Positions 22,636 to 35,688 of a DNA stretch of 64,000 bases are shown in pieces. Origin of the DNA: Ptychodera flava (taxonomy: Eukaryota > Hemichordata > Enteropneusta > Ptychoderidae); contig NC_091943.1 of assembly GCF_041260155.1 (NCBI RefSeq), positions 14,794,283 to 14,858,282 of the forward strand. Reading direction: 5' to 3'. Under the pieces are notes generated by a model. It had not been told where the DNA came from and did no database searches. It saw only the letters and a program-made list of their open reading frames with translations. The translations under genes and the position numbers were made by a program. The first letter of the stretch is position 1; each line of letters starts with the position of its first letter.

Positions 22636-25495
22636 ATGGTGAGGATAGCTACTTTTAATTGCCGTTCGATTAAAAGTTCTGTTGCTGAAGTGCGAAAATT
22701 GTGTGAAGACGTGGATATATGCTTACTTCAGGAACATTGGCTGTATAATGATGATCTTACATTACTCTCTACAATTCATAACGATTTCCACGCATTTGGG
22801 GTGTCAGCAATGGACTGCAATATGATATCACTTCAGGTAGACCGTACGGTGGAACTGCGATATTGTGGCGTAAATCATACTCTCAATTTGTATCAGTGAA
22901 AACGTACGGGGATCCCAGGATTATTGGTGTGGAATTGTCAACTGAAGTGGGACCATGTCTTATACTCTGTGTTTATTTGCCTACTGACTGCAGTGATCAT
23001 TTTGAAGATTTTTGTGAATATCTGGGTAAAATTGATTCCATCATCCTAGATGCACAAACTCCGTATGTTCTTGTCGCAGGGGATCTGAATGCAGACCCTA
23101 GTAGAAGATTGGACAAGAACTAGATGCTTTTTGTAATCAGAATAATTACGTCATTGCAGATTTTATTCATCTTGGCGCAAATTTGCATAATTTTACGTAT
23201 ATCAGTGACGTACACGGGTCTACCTCCTGGCTAGATCACTGCGTTTGTACTGAAGCAGCTTTCAAGAAAATTAACAATATGTCCATCCTCAATGACTATT
23301 TTTCCTCAGATCACCTGCCTTTGACCTTTAATTGCTCTTTCAAAGTCACAAGCGTCAATGATACAATTGACAGATCTAAGGAGTCCTGGACTGGTATTAA
23401 CTGGTCATCAGTAAATGGTGACTGCATTAACAAATACTTAGATCGTACTGAGTTTTACTTACTAAACTTAACAGTGCCTATTGATGCTATTAATTGCAAA
23501 AACTGTGACTGTAAAAGTGAAAATCATGAACATTTAATTAATTCTTATTATGATAATATCTGTGACGCCCTAGGCAGAGCAAGCAGTGATGTTTTCACAG
23601 GTAAGAAAAACACTCGTTGTCATCCTGTACCCGGATGGAATGATTCAGTCAAGGAGGCACACATTGAAGCTCGGCAAGCTTATGCTGCATGGAATAATAA
23701 CTCTAGGCCACGCTTTGGACCTGTCTTGATTATATGCGTAAATGTCGTGCGAAATTTAAGTATGCCCTTAGACAATGTCGGAAAGAAGAAGAACGAAATC
23801 GTGCCAATGGAATGGCTCGCTCTCTCCTTGAAAATGATAACAGACAATTCTGGGCAGCTGTAGTGATTTAAATAACAAAAGAGTGCCGCTACCTACAAAC
23901 GTCAACAATGTGACAGGTGATCAGAAAATTGCTGACATGTGGGGTACCCACTTCAAACAACTCTTGAACTCAGTTGACAATACCAAACACAAATGTGATG
24001 TTATGAATTCAATTAAGTCGGTGGCCTACTCTGATTCGTTAATCATAAATGTAGATGAAATGGAAAAGATTTTCTCCCGTCTTCCGGTTGGGAAGTCTCC
24101 AGGTGCTGATGGCCTTAGTGCCGAGCATTTCAAATTTGCCAGTAAAAGATTACAGGTGCATCTTGCACTATGTTTCTCTGCTTTACTTGTTCATGGCCAT
24201 GTTCCAGCTAATCTTGCGAAAGTGATACTTGTTCCTGTAATTAAAGACAAGACCGCCGATCTTTCAAATAAGAACAATTACCGCCCTATAGCATTAACTT
24301 GTATGTCTTCTAAGATACTCGAGTACATTCTTCTTAACAGGTGTGAAACCAAGTTACACACAACTGACAATCAATTTGGATTTAAAAAGGCGCATGGAAC
24401 TGACATGTGTATCTTTCTATTGAAAGAAACTATCAGATATTACAGACAGAATGGTAGCTCTGTGTTTGTTTGCTTTCTCGATGCAGAAAAGGCGTTCGAT
24501 CGAGTCAATCATTGGACCCTTCTCAAGAAATTGATTGACAGGTCTATCCACACGTATATCATCCGCCTTTTAACAAATTGGTTCTCTTGTCAAAAATTTT
24601 GTATTCGTTGGTCAAATTCACTGTCACAATCGTTTAATGTAGGTAATGGAGTTCGCCAAGGTGGAATACTTTCACCATTTCTTTTTAATGTTTATGTTGA
24701 TGCTTTAAATGTAAAACTTTCTAATGCTGGAGTGGGTTGCGAAGTTGGAGGAGTTATGCTGAATAATCTTTCTTACGCTGATGACATGTGTGTTGCTGCC
24801 CCGTCAGTTAAAGGACTTCGTAGACTTATTCAAATTTGTGAAAATTACGCTTCTTACCATGATATGAGGTATAACTCTCGCAAATCAAAATGTATTCATT
24901 TTAAATCGTCAAACAATCTTTCTGTAATTCCATCAATTGAGTTGTGTAACGTTTCAATTGAATTTGTCTCTTGGTTTACTTATTTGGGCCATGTCTTCAC
25001 ACGTGACCTTCGTGATGACACTGATATCTTAAGGCAACGTAGAGCACTGTGTGGCAGAGCTAATATGATTCTTAGAAAATTTTACCATTGCTCTGTTGAG
25101 GTGAAATCTCGTCTTTTTAATGCATTCTGTAATAACATTTATGGTAATCATCTGTGGTGCGATTTTAATGTTGGTGTTATACGAAGTATTACTGTTTGTC
25201 ATAATAATGCTCTACGGAGACTTTTTGGTTTTTCAAGATACGCTAGTGCCTCAAAAGTTTTGCTGATAATTCAATGAATTGCTTGTCTGTTTTACGAAGA
25301 CGGGCTGCTCATAATTTTAGAGTCCGTTTGCAAAATAGTACTAATGTTTTGATTAACAGCCTTGTTGCATGTGACAGGCGGTTTTATGGACTACAAGCCC
25401 ATTGGATTAATATTTATATTAAGTGGTTTTTTTTGTTGTTGCTTGTCATTTTTTTCTTTTATGTTTTTATATGGACGTTTTTATGTCTGAATTAA
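22636..25495 (+). pseudogene. LINE ORF2 (endonuclease and reverse transcriptase), broken
   Basis: The endonuclease begins MVRIATFNCRSIKSS, with LLQEHWL, then VAGDLNADP near 23079 and SDHLPL near 23306. The reverse transcriptase runs from about 23883: GKSPGADGLS, NNYRPIAL, FLDAEKAFDRV, GVRQGGILSPFLFN and the catalytic YADD at 24773-24784. The 464-codon RT frame is intact. Frameshifts near 22840, 23100, 23720, 23860 and 25265 break the rest. The C-terminal tail continues at 25274-25495. Known role: target-primed reverse transcription; this copy cannot make a full protein. Confidence 0.9.
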
Positions 25496-25500
25496 AGATT

Positions 25501-26095
25501 AAATAATTAATCGGCAGATTATGCTAAACATTTTTGCATGCTATTATAACACCGACAGATTTTCACCTGTACCGTGTTTCAGAAAGTGCTTCTGGATATT
25601 CACCCTAAAAAAACCAAAATTCAATATGTATCCAAATTAGCAATTTATTTATACGATACCGCTAAATTTCATTATATTCTATTAGAGCTCTGTGAGATCA
25701 ACATCTGTACTAAGTTTCATCGAATTTGATGCAGTATATTTGGACATATCAATCGAATTAGGAAAGGCCATTAAACATTCTTATTAAAAATTAACTAACA
25801 TGATACTGATGTGAGCTCAACCTCTGAACCAACTTTCATGAAATTTGATGAAGTATTTCTTGACGTATCAGCCTAATTATGAAAATTTTGAGATATGTTA
25901 ATTAGCGTTTAATTGAATTGATACCGCTACATATTTTGAATGCCATTACACTACTGCCAGATCAATATCTGTACCACGTTTCATTAAGTTTGATGCAGTA
26001 TTTCTAGGCATATCACACTAATTGGAAAAGTTCATTAAATATGAATATTGAAGATCAACTTACATGACACTGATAAACGTTTTTATTCACTGTTA
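25501..26095 (+). repeat. Degenerate tandem AT-rich repeat
   Basis: Diverged units carry a TGTACC(A/G)(A/C)GTTTCAT core followed by TTTGATG(C/A)AGTAT and CATATCA. The family continues at 26819-27060 and in the C unit at 40950-41530. Unit length is irregular. No coding capacity. Confidence 0.6.
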
Positions 26096-26099
26096 AAGT

Positions 26100-26815
26100 T
26101 AATAAATATTTTAATAGCATCAAAGTTTTAAAAACATTGTATGTCTCCTACGTCAGAAGCCACGTTGAATACTGCTCACCATCTGGTCCCCTCATCAATT
26201 ATATTTAATAAGGAAATTAGAAGAGTCCAAATAAAATTTATCAAGTATCTTTGTTTCCGTTCATCGATGGCTTACTCAAGGGCTCTGTATAGTAACCTAT
26301 GTTATGAATTTCGCCTTCCCACATTGGAGAACAGGCGAAACTTTTTAGACACTCTTTTTCTTTATAAAATCCTTCACTCAGTTTATAGTGTACCAGATGT
26401 TCTTGCACAGATTCATTTTAACGTTCCTGCTTTTACATTGCGTCGTGCTGTTCTTTTTAGACCAGTGTCAGCACGTACGAATATCTTGAAACACTCATTT
26501 TATCACGATCTCAGGCATATTTTAATTCTATCTGTAACAAGCAAAATTTAGATATTTTTAATAACTCAGTAATTTTCGTCATGGATTATGTAAGATCCTT
26601 TTTTCTGAATGATTACTTTTATCTGGATGTTTTTCTGTGTGTCTTTCGCTGTGTTGCTTTTTTTGGTTATTTCTTATGTGAATTCTCCTGTCTGTTTGTT
26701 TAGGTTGTAACTGTTATATATTTTCGTTTTTGTATTATATTTTTATTTTCAAACGAACCTGTTATTGGGCAACCTGTTGGTTCCAGATAAATAAAATGAA
26801 ATAAAATAAAAATAA
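26100..26815 (+). mobile_element. 5'-truncated LINE 3' fragment, B unit only
   Basis: An open frame at 26141-26551 includes RVQIKFIKYLCFRSSMAYSR and YEFRLPTLENRR, typical of the C-terminal domain of Jockey/CR1-group LINEs. A SYVRSHVEYCS motif precedes it. It ends in an A-rich tail with repeated AATAAAAT. The C unit near 41300 has no such sequence between TTTATTCACT and GTGAGCTGAACAG, which gives an approximate empty site. Confidence 0.82.
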
Positions 26816-27280
26816 AATGTGAGCTCAACAGCTGTACCAAGTTTCATGAAATTTGATAAAGTATTTCTTGACATAACAGCCTAATTACTAAAAATTATTC
26901 AATATGCGAATCAGCAGTTAATTGACATGACACTGCAAAATGCCTATGCATGCTATTACTATACTATGAGATCAACATCTGTACCACGTTTAATCAAATT
27001 TGCTGAAGCATTTCTAAACATATTACAATTATTTTGTAGAAACAAAGCCACGTAAGAGAAGTTACTCTCAAGAGCTTAATGTCCTTTTAGTATATGTTTC
27101 ATTCGAATACTACAACTGATTACTTTACTGTAAGATTTCAAGTATCAAAGATAGAGTTGATAATACAAGTTAATAAGAGTGTTAGGGCGTCTATTTAGTG
27201 TCATCAAAACTGAGTTTTATAAGACCTGTATCGACAGGGATTTCATCTGCTTCTACGTCATTTAAGAACTCATTTGTTTA

Positions 27281-27441
27281 TTATTTCCTGGCGACTGCAA
27301 CAATAATAGAAGTTGTCATATTATATCCTTCATCGTCTTTGAAGCCATTATCTATCACATACTTGACGGCCTCTTCTACGTATTCTTCCTTTTTATCTTC
27401 TGGAAATCTTCCTAGTTGATCCATGAAGTTTGGGTAATATA
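27281..27441 (-). CDS. Gene B exon 4
   Basis: The acceptor is CTTACAG|TA. It ends VAVARK and stop. AATAAA (27277-27282, minus strand) overlaps the stop codon. Confidence 0.87.
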
Positions 27442-30400
27442 CTGTAAGACAGATACGATTTCTTGTTTTGTAAAATTGAATAAAAATTGTGTATTATTTG
27501 GAGCTTTCAATCTCCTATAACTTTCTCGTTAATTGATCATATAAAAAATTCTGTAGACAATTACATCTGTGACATACTATCAAGTTCACCTAAATATTAT
27601 TCTTACAAATGTATTGTATGCAGTGTACGTGCGTAAAGGGTTTTGTCACAGTTCTCCTAGTCTGTGGTTGTCTGGCATGTGACAGTTGTAAATTGTTTTT
27701 TTCTTTGCAGCACAGCCCCACCAAGGATACAGAAATAGGTCATTATAATCAAACGGTGAATAGAGACCCCATGTGAAATCAACGGCTTCATCGGCGATAG
27801 GGCTCTTTTACATTGGTCTTAGAAAATTGTGGAGCTACCAGTTTGATCTAAGGTTATAACTGGATTCTTCTGCTTCTGACAAAGAAAATGTCCATGAAGA
27901 AAATGTGTCACTGTTTGTTGCACAATGTGTCCGCGTGTTGATATTGATCTATATTACGAATGTGAGTCACGGAATATATTTTATATAACATATTCAGCTA
28001 CTTTGGCCGTCTAAAGCCGTTTACTCAAGGGTATTTTTCCAGCTAGGGTCTTTGTGGTAATTTGCCTTCCTGACATCAGACAAATACCGATGGTGGTCTT
28101 AGCTCCAAACCCATGCCGTCAGACATAAACAGAGTCCTATACAATGTCACGACACATGGCAAGTCGGCCGATCAACTAATTCCACCGATATCAATTTCAA
28201 GCGTGAAGCTTGTTGTAATTTTCCCGAACTTTTGGACGATCAGTATGGACAAGTAGGTCCAAAAAATGTTTTAACTAAATTCATTCGTAGACCGTGGGAA
28301 GAATTGACATAGGACAATTTGCCAACAAGGTCAGCTGAATAGTCCCTGTACCGTTAAAGCAGCCAGTCAAAAATATCTTACCATATCAATGAAAGGAAAT
28401 TCGAAGTCTGTGAATAAGTTACCTTTTGCTTCTTCATAAGTCATTGGTAATTTGGTTACGTCCAATCTACAATGGATGTCTTTAAAACCAACACTCAACA
28501 GTATTTCTTTGTAATCTTCAGCATTTCCCTTGAATGGATAGTAGGCATGTTTATAACCCTGCAAAATACAAAAGAAAAGTAGAAGCGGAAAAGGCTAAGG
28601 CGACAGGTAAAATTGCTCCCAAACTAACAATCCACTTTCTCTGAGAGATATATAGTAACAAAAATATTACAGAAAGTTACTTTCTCACATTCCTGGCCGC
28701 TGGGAGAGTGGGATCGACAGTGCGGGAAAAATCGATCCTACACTCTAAAAAACCGTCCCACACTCTGCAGTATATATTACACGAGCTCTGATTGGATGAT
28801 AAACAGCCTTTCGTTCAACGCGCAAAATATTATCCGATGGCACGATGAATAACGCACGGACCGGAACTACAAAGTAAGCAGGTCACACTAGTACAGAAAT
28901 TTGCGAGAAATGGACACTTTCTCGCTGTATTGCGAGAAGTAAGCGAGAATACATACTTTCTCGCGATCATGCTGCGAGAACTGTGCTTTCTTGCATGCAT
29001 CTGCGAGAAATTGAATTCTCGCAATCAATCAGCGAGAACTATGTTTTCTCGCTCTGCATCTGCGAGAAATTGTGAAATTTTTGTGAAATGCTTACACAGA
29101 AGAATACAACTTCTCGCAGATGCAGAGCGAGAAAACAAATTTCTCGCTGATTGATTGCGAGAATTTAGTTTCTCGCAGATGCTGAGCGAGAAAACACAGT
29201 TCTCGCCAGCTGATTGCGAGAAATTTAAATTCTCGCTAAGTTATTGCGAGAAAGTTATGTATTCTCGCTTACTTCTCGCAAAAAGCGAGAAAGTGTCCAT
29301 TTCTCGCAAATTTCTCGCAAATTTCTATACTAGTGTCAGTGTACGGGGGCAGACGACAGCGTTGTCGCGATTTAAGATCACATTGTACGTCATTGGTGAG
29401 AGACTCACAAAAAATGACCGAACTTTCCGTGAACATAGGCCACTTGGAACATATAGCAATTTTTTCTGTTGGACATCTCGTCTGTAGCAGAAGTGGAACT
29501 TGCCACGAAGTTTGCATTAGTGACACGGAATGCAAGATGGCCTCGAAGTAGGATATTCGCTGATACAATTAAACATTCAATATTTCCAGTATGAATTTAA
29601 CGCATTTTGTGGTCAAGTGAGAAAAAGATTCTCACACACCAAGGACCTGGGATCAGATTTCTCACACTCTTTGGGGATTTTGCAGTTATGCTCACTGAGG
29701 TTTATCCTATTGTCGACTGTCTTCTCACCTAATGAACTGTATTTTCCCTGACTCATAAACATAGTTATAATAAACATTATTTCATTTTGTTATTAATGCA
29801 GTTGTTAAGACTAATTCAAATAAATCATATTCTTGTACAAATAAAAAAGAAAGTTTACTTATTCTGGGACTCATATGAGGGATTTTACAAAATCAAATTT
29901 CTTATTCATATGAGAAATTGATTGTTGTAAGAAATATACGGTAAAAACTTTTTAAGAGAAAATGATTTTATGACCACAAATGGGAAAATTGCCCCAAAAT
30001 ACAAATATGATATTTCACCACAATTTGAATATAACTGACAAAGGCTAAACCTAGGATCATGTATACCAAGTTTCAAAGCAATGGGATAAGTATTTTCAGA
30101 GAAGAGGATTTTTAACACAAACCGGAAAATTGCCCCCAAAATACAACGGTACAAATTTCACCACAATTGAACAAATCTTACCGAAGTCACCTGAAAGAAT
30201 CTGCAAACCAAGTTTCAACCAAATCTGGCCTGTCCTTACAGAGTTTTAGCAATTTGCGAGATTTTCCTTTGTTTTCCTTATTTGCATATTTTGACACTTA
30301 TATGTCCATTTGAACAAAGTCACATCTCCACCCCTTGGTGCACCTTTACACCAATACTGAGGTAGTAGATGCTGCAGTTTTGGAATTTTTGATGTGGATA

Positions 30401-30536
30401 GACATATAGATCCTCGCATACGCACGCACGCACACATACATACATACGTACATACATACATACATACATACATACATACATACATACGTACATACATACA
30501 TACATACATACATACATACATACATACATACATACA

Positions 30537-30570
<34 letters not shown>

Positions 30571-30595
30571 CATACATGCATACATAAATACGGAA

Positions 30596-30631
<36 letters not shown>

Positions 30632-33600
30632 GCTGCCGAATCACCATATAAGCTCGCTTTGGTATATATACATTTACCAAATGTGAGCCAAAAAGTATTA
30701 CCTTCATAAACGGTTTCCACTTTGGACTAATGTAACTGCCGAGAGCGCTTAAAGTATCGACAACGTCAGGATTTTCTTGTGTTATATTCAGGAAACACAG
30801 ACCACCTGGTTTCAGACTCTTGTATATACCTTGCAAGGCCGCCTTGGAATCCTCCATCCAGTGTAAACAGTAATATGCGATAACTTTGTCAAATGCGTGA
30901 CTGTACTCTTTGTACGTTGTCAATTTTGTGGCGTCACCGATGCTGTAACTGATGTTCTCAGCCAGGTTCTTCTTCTTAGCTTCTGCGATCATCTCAGACG
31001 AGACATCAAAAGCTATTGATTACATGAAATAAACATTTTAGAATATAATATATCATATATATGCACTATCAGAGGAGAAACAATTTAAGAAAGTACCAAA
31101 AACTCAACCAACTGTAAATGCTTTTTAAGTACATCAGAATAGGGGTATCCTAAGGACCCTACAAATCCACTAGGAAGTTCTGAGAGCTGCGGTATCGGGG
31201 AATTATTTGAGCTAAAATTCATAAACTACCTCCCAAATTTTACACATGCAAACTTAACGGTAATTTAAAAACACTGATTGAGGTATTCAGGTAATCCATT
31301 GGAATCTCCACACAGTTCACATCATATTGACAGGGTTTTAAAATTAACTTATTTTATAACATCACACTAGGGCTGAGCCCATACGCTCGCGCAGCTATGT
31401 AATTTCAATAAAGTAACAATTCACTGTTTGCAGTAGGATGTTTTGGATAAATAAATTTTTAAGATACTCCTCTCCGTCACAGGTGTTGATAGCCTCGTAC
31501 TAGCCAGCATGCGGCAAGCTCGCTGAGCTGAGACCGACTACTCAGCGCTGCAGTATACTTTGTCGCCACGGCACTGGCGGTGACCGGGGCAGTGACCCTT
31601 GACACGAGTCTGGTTCCCTGCCCCAGGCTTTCTACCGCTGGCATGGCTGCGCTGTGCTCACAGGAGTGATGTTTTCTGGGTAGTTTCTATAAGCGTAGTT
31701 TAGGCTTAGGAAGAGAGCGTCGGAACGTAGCATAAACTACACTTATAGAAACTACCCAGAAAACATCACGCCTGTGGCTGTGCTAACGCGAAAGGGGTCA
31801 GGTATGCGCCATTCTATCCATGGCTGTGATTGGACTTCAAAGTGGAAGATGTTGATTGGCTACGAAAATTTCACAGTGAGCAGTCTGCTCCTATTTCTGA
31901 CGACACACTTAACTTTATTTACGTTTTCATACTGAAACAGATTGATTTTTGTGAAGGCTTGTGTTGATGGTGACTGCCTTGCCTTGTTGCTGAGTGACTG
32001 CAAAGGTCGCAGTCATTTCGAACATTCTTGCCTGATATCACATGCCATGCGCGCCAGCCATTTTGCCCCCAATCTGGGCAAAATGGTTGGCGCATACCTG
32101 ACCCTTTTCGTTTTCACAGCGCAGTCAGCAATAGACAGGAGGCAGGGAACAAGACTACCCTTGACACAAGATAACTGCCAGCTCGCGTGCAGTTTCGCGC
32201 ACGACTGATGCTATCGAACAAAATATACAGGTGCTTGTTTATTTATATTAATTTTTAAAGTAAATTTAGTAATTGCATAATTCCATTGCTTGCAAACTTT
32301 TGCTCGAAATAGAAAAAGATCGAAACTGGGCCGTGACGTACGATGACGTGGTCACTTGAATAATGGGATTACAATGGCAGCGACCATGCCGTCTTATCGT
32401 TCTGTACTGATGCTTGTGGCTACCTTCGACGGCCCGCTGCGCGAGCTACTAACTTCTGAATAGGAAAAATCACTGGAAACTCAAAATCACATTTGAGAGC
32501 TTTCGGTCAGACGATTTCAGAGAAGATGCTTTTACCAAAAGTGTGAAAACGAATTAAAAGAATTTAGACTTGCAAAGTCCGTCAACATTTGAACAAATCC
32601 AAGTCAGGATATCCCCAGAGACTCGTTCACTTAATGCTCAAAGTTTTCTAATCAAAAAATCACATTTGAGGTCAGACGATTTCAGAGAAGATGCTCTTAC
32701 CAAAAGTGTGAAAACGAATTAAAAGAATTTAGACTTGCAAAGTCCGCCAACATTTGAACAAATCCAAGTCAGGATATCCCCAGAGACTCGTTCACTTAAT
32801 GCTCAAAGTTTTCTATCGAGTGGTTTGAAAAGAAATGTTGACGCCGTCAACATTTCGGATGACAACAGACATAGAGTGAGATCCACTTAGGCTGCATTCG
32901 AAAACACCTCTTGGGCGGGAGATTCCAAAGATTTTTTCGAATACCCCCTAACAAACTTACGTGTTCAAATCCTCCATATAACTTGCTATAATTTTGAAGT
33001 CCCCAAAAGGAAGGCAAAATTTGGCCGATATAGTGCGTCGTCCAAAAATATCAAATCATAATACATGGGAGTGGATTGGGAAAACTATTACCATTTGTCC
33101 GATAAAAACAAGCTATATGCATCTCTACATTTATATGTGTTTTGTAATTTATGTAAATGTACTTTGCTTGAAATGGCATGTAAAAAGTGCATGTATGTAC
33201 GAAAAATTTGATTTTTTGGATTTCATCAATAATGTTAATTCACTATACATGGTAGTCTACAAGAAAACTATGAACGCGTATTCTCCAATATAAAACTAGC
33301 AATATCTTTTCATCTATAGACGTTTGATTACTGACATAAATGTAACTGATCGGCATAGGGTGTTTACAATTGCGTATGTGTACAAGAAATTTGATTTTGG
33401 AATTTCGCCGTAAATGTTCATCCACTATACATTTGGGTAGATGACAAAACTGTGAATAATTTTTTCTAAATTTAAAACTTGCAATATTTGTGCATATATG
33501 GACCCTGAATAATTGACATAATTGTACTTGATTAGAGAGTAGGTGGTTACAAGAAATTTGATTTTGGAATTTCACTGAAAATGTTGATCCACTATACATT

Positions 33601-35644
33601 GCAGTCTATGAGGAAACTATGAATAATTGTTTTACAATAACAAACTCGGTAAATCTGCGTTTTTATGTGCGCTTGATTATCGATATCAATTTACTTGATC
33701 AGACCAGGGTGGTTACAAGTCCGTGTGTATGCAAGAAATTTGATTTTGGAATTCCACCTAAATGTTGATCCACTAAACATTGTAGTCTATTGGGAAACTA
33801 TGAATAATATTTTACAATATAAAACTCGGTAAATCTGTGTATATGTACGCTTGATTATTGATATTAGTGTACTTTATCAGACTAAAGAGGTTACAAGTGC
33901 ATGTGTATGCAAGAAATTCGATTTTGGAATTTTTCACTGAAAGTGTTGATTCACTAGACATTGTCGGCTATGCCTGTGGAAACTACGAATAAAACATAAT
34001 TCATCATCTTCCAAATTGACCTGAAGCTTCCAGTTCTTATTGACTACACCATGCACTATTCTAAATAGTTTGTGTTCTGCCAAAGTCCTCCAAAAGAAAG
34101 TGTACATACGGCGACATGAATATATATTTGACGCTGACCTAAACCCCCATGTATTGTCTCAATGGGAGATTGTTATCAAATAAGTTATCTCCCAAATTGT
34201 TTATTGAAAGATTAAGTCGAAACTTTTAGTCATTATAGAGGCCAGTTTTGTACAACAGAGGGCTTAAGTAGAAATCATGACAACCTAAATCTTTTGCCTA
34301 AAGGTGGCTGCTTGGATCAATAAATTGTTTAATATACCCTAAAACTTGCGCCCAAAGGGCGTGCCGAAAATGGAAATGGCAGGAAATGAAACTGCCAGAA
34401 GGTATTTGAAGAGGAATTTGATATTTAATAAATTTTCAAATCCCCCTTTGCAATTTCAATTCTTTTTTCAGATCCTCGGTATGTTGTACATTTTTTCAGG
34501 TGCCCCCTGAAATCCCCTGCCCCCCTGAGGTGTTTGTGAATGCAGCCTTATCTGACAAGCTTTCCATTCACGACAAAAGAGCTAATAATTTGATAATTAT
34601 GATATTTACTGTCCCTTAATTATATTATGTAAGTGTAAAATTCGAAACACGTGACTCTGGCAGGAGGGGCGCTGAAAATGAAAAGGCTGGGATGCCGGGT
34701 GATAACGTCTGAGGATATTTTCTTTTGTATAAGCTTCCTATCTTTCTTCTGTCATGCCATCTGTAGCAGATGTTGGCTGTGAATTTTATGTATTATTTTC
34801 ATAATTTTGTTTTCATACCAAAGTTAGCGTGTGTAAACGTGCTAATTGAAAGACGTTTATAGAAGCATCAGTGCTCGCTGATTTGGACCATGCCTACACA
34901 CTTTAACAGGCTGAATAATAAACGGGTGCTGCACTCACAACATGGCGCCCCATGATGGAAAAGTACAAAAGACACAGTATTTCAAGCACAAATACATCAT
35001 GATCATACCAGAAACAAGCATGGTTCCATCATAGACCCTCGAGGGTCTATGGTTCCATTTACTTGAACGTACAATACACGATGGCCAACATTTTGTTATA
35101 GTAATCTTTATTTTCTGTCACGTGATTAGGCTTTGAAAATAGTTGGAATCTTAAATTATGTTAAAACGTTTGAATTTACATGCCTCTTTCGACACTTATG
35201 ACAGTGATATATACTTTCGCAGTCTTTAAAGGGTCTTATTCAAAGAAAGGTCTTGGAAAGCTGATTCACAGCTATTGGGGCTTTAAGGATATCTACTAGG
35301 ATTGTTTGATGAATTCGTCCACATCACCTACAAATTGTTACGCCGTATGAATTATTTTACTGCAGAGTTCTGAAAAGCACATTGTTCGGTAACACCAAAA
35401 ACAGATCTGAAATTAAAACTGCAAGTAGTGTTCTTGGGAATAAAGTAATTGTCACGGTTGCCATATGAATAAATTATAGCATAAGCTAGGGATCCAAGGA
35501 AGTATGGTAGTCAAAAGTGATTGACGATCATCCAAAAACTTTAAATTGGGAGAAACATTTGCCATACTCTTCATACGAGCTTACGTTGCCCATTATTAGT
35601 TCCAGAGACCAGCTCTGGAACTGTTAGTTTTTGCTCACTTTCCT

Positions 35645-35688
<44 letters not shown>

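Larger units (their letters stand above)
22210..25500 (+). mobile_element. Degenerate CR1/L2-group LINE (ORF1 and ORF2)
   Basis: A plus-strand non-LTR retrotransposon with a partial ORF1, an ORF2 of apurinic-type endonuclease plus reverse transcriptase, and an AT-rich 3' end near 25490-25510. It lies only in the gene B unit. Clade is uncertain: the EN-RT order and RT motifs place it in the CR1/L2/Jockey group broadly. Multiple frameshifts show it is inactive. Confidence 0.88.
30092..30697. other. B-unit-specific 0.6-kb segment with microsatellites
   Basis: The C unit passes directly from GGATAAGTATT to ACCTTCATAAACGG at 44141-44165. In B, about 600 bp sits between two AAGTATT copies. It holds (ACAT)n and (GACA)n runs. 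It could be an insertion with a 7-bp duplication in B or a deletion between short repeats in C. Confidence 0.65.

Noticed and set aside
27198..27419. Plus-strand open frame of 73 codons, and its twin at 41664-41906
   Set aside because: It is antisense to exon 4 of genes B and C; the minus-strand reading is conserved and spliced.
28367..28422. Extension of exon 3 beyond GGTAAC to a GTAAGA donor
   Set aside because: Out of phase with exon 4, lost in gene A, and frame-shifted in gene C; the earlier GGTAAC donor fits all four genes.
30320..30992. Long minus-strand frames of repeated MYVC and plus-strand HTYI peptides
   Set aside because: They are translations of the (ACAT)n microsatellite next to exon 2 of gene B, not proteins. 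The same holds at 61216-61734.
31942..32208. 88-codon plus-strand frame with partner at 45295-45639
   Set aside because: Kept only because the B and C units are near-identical; lengths and frames differ between copies.
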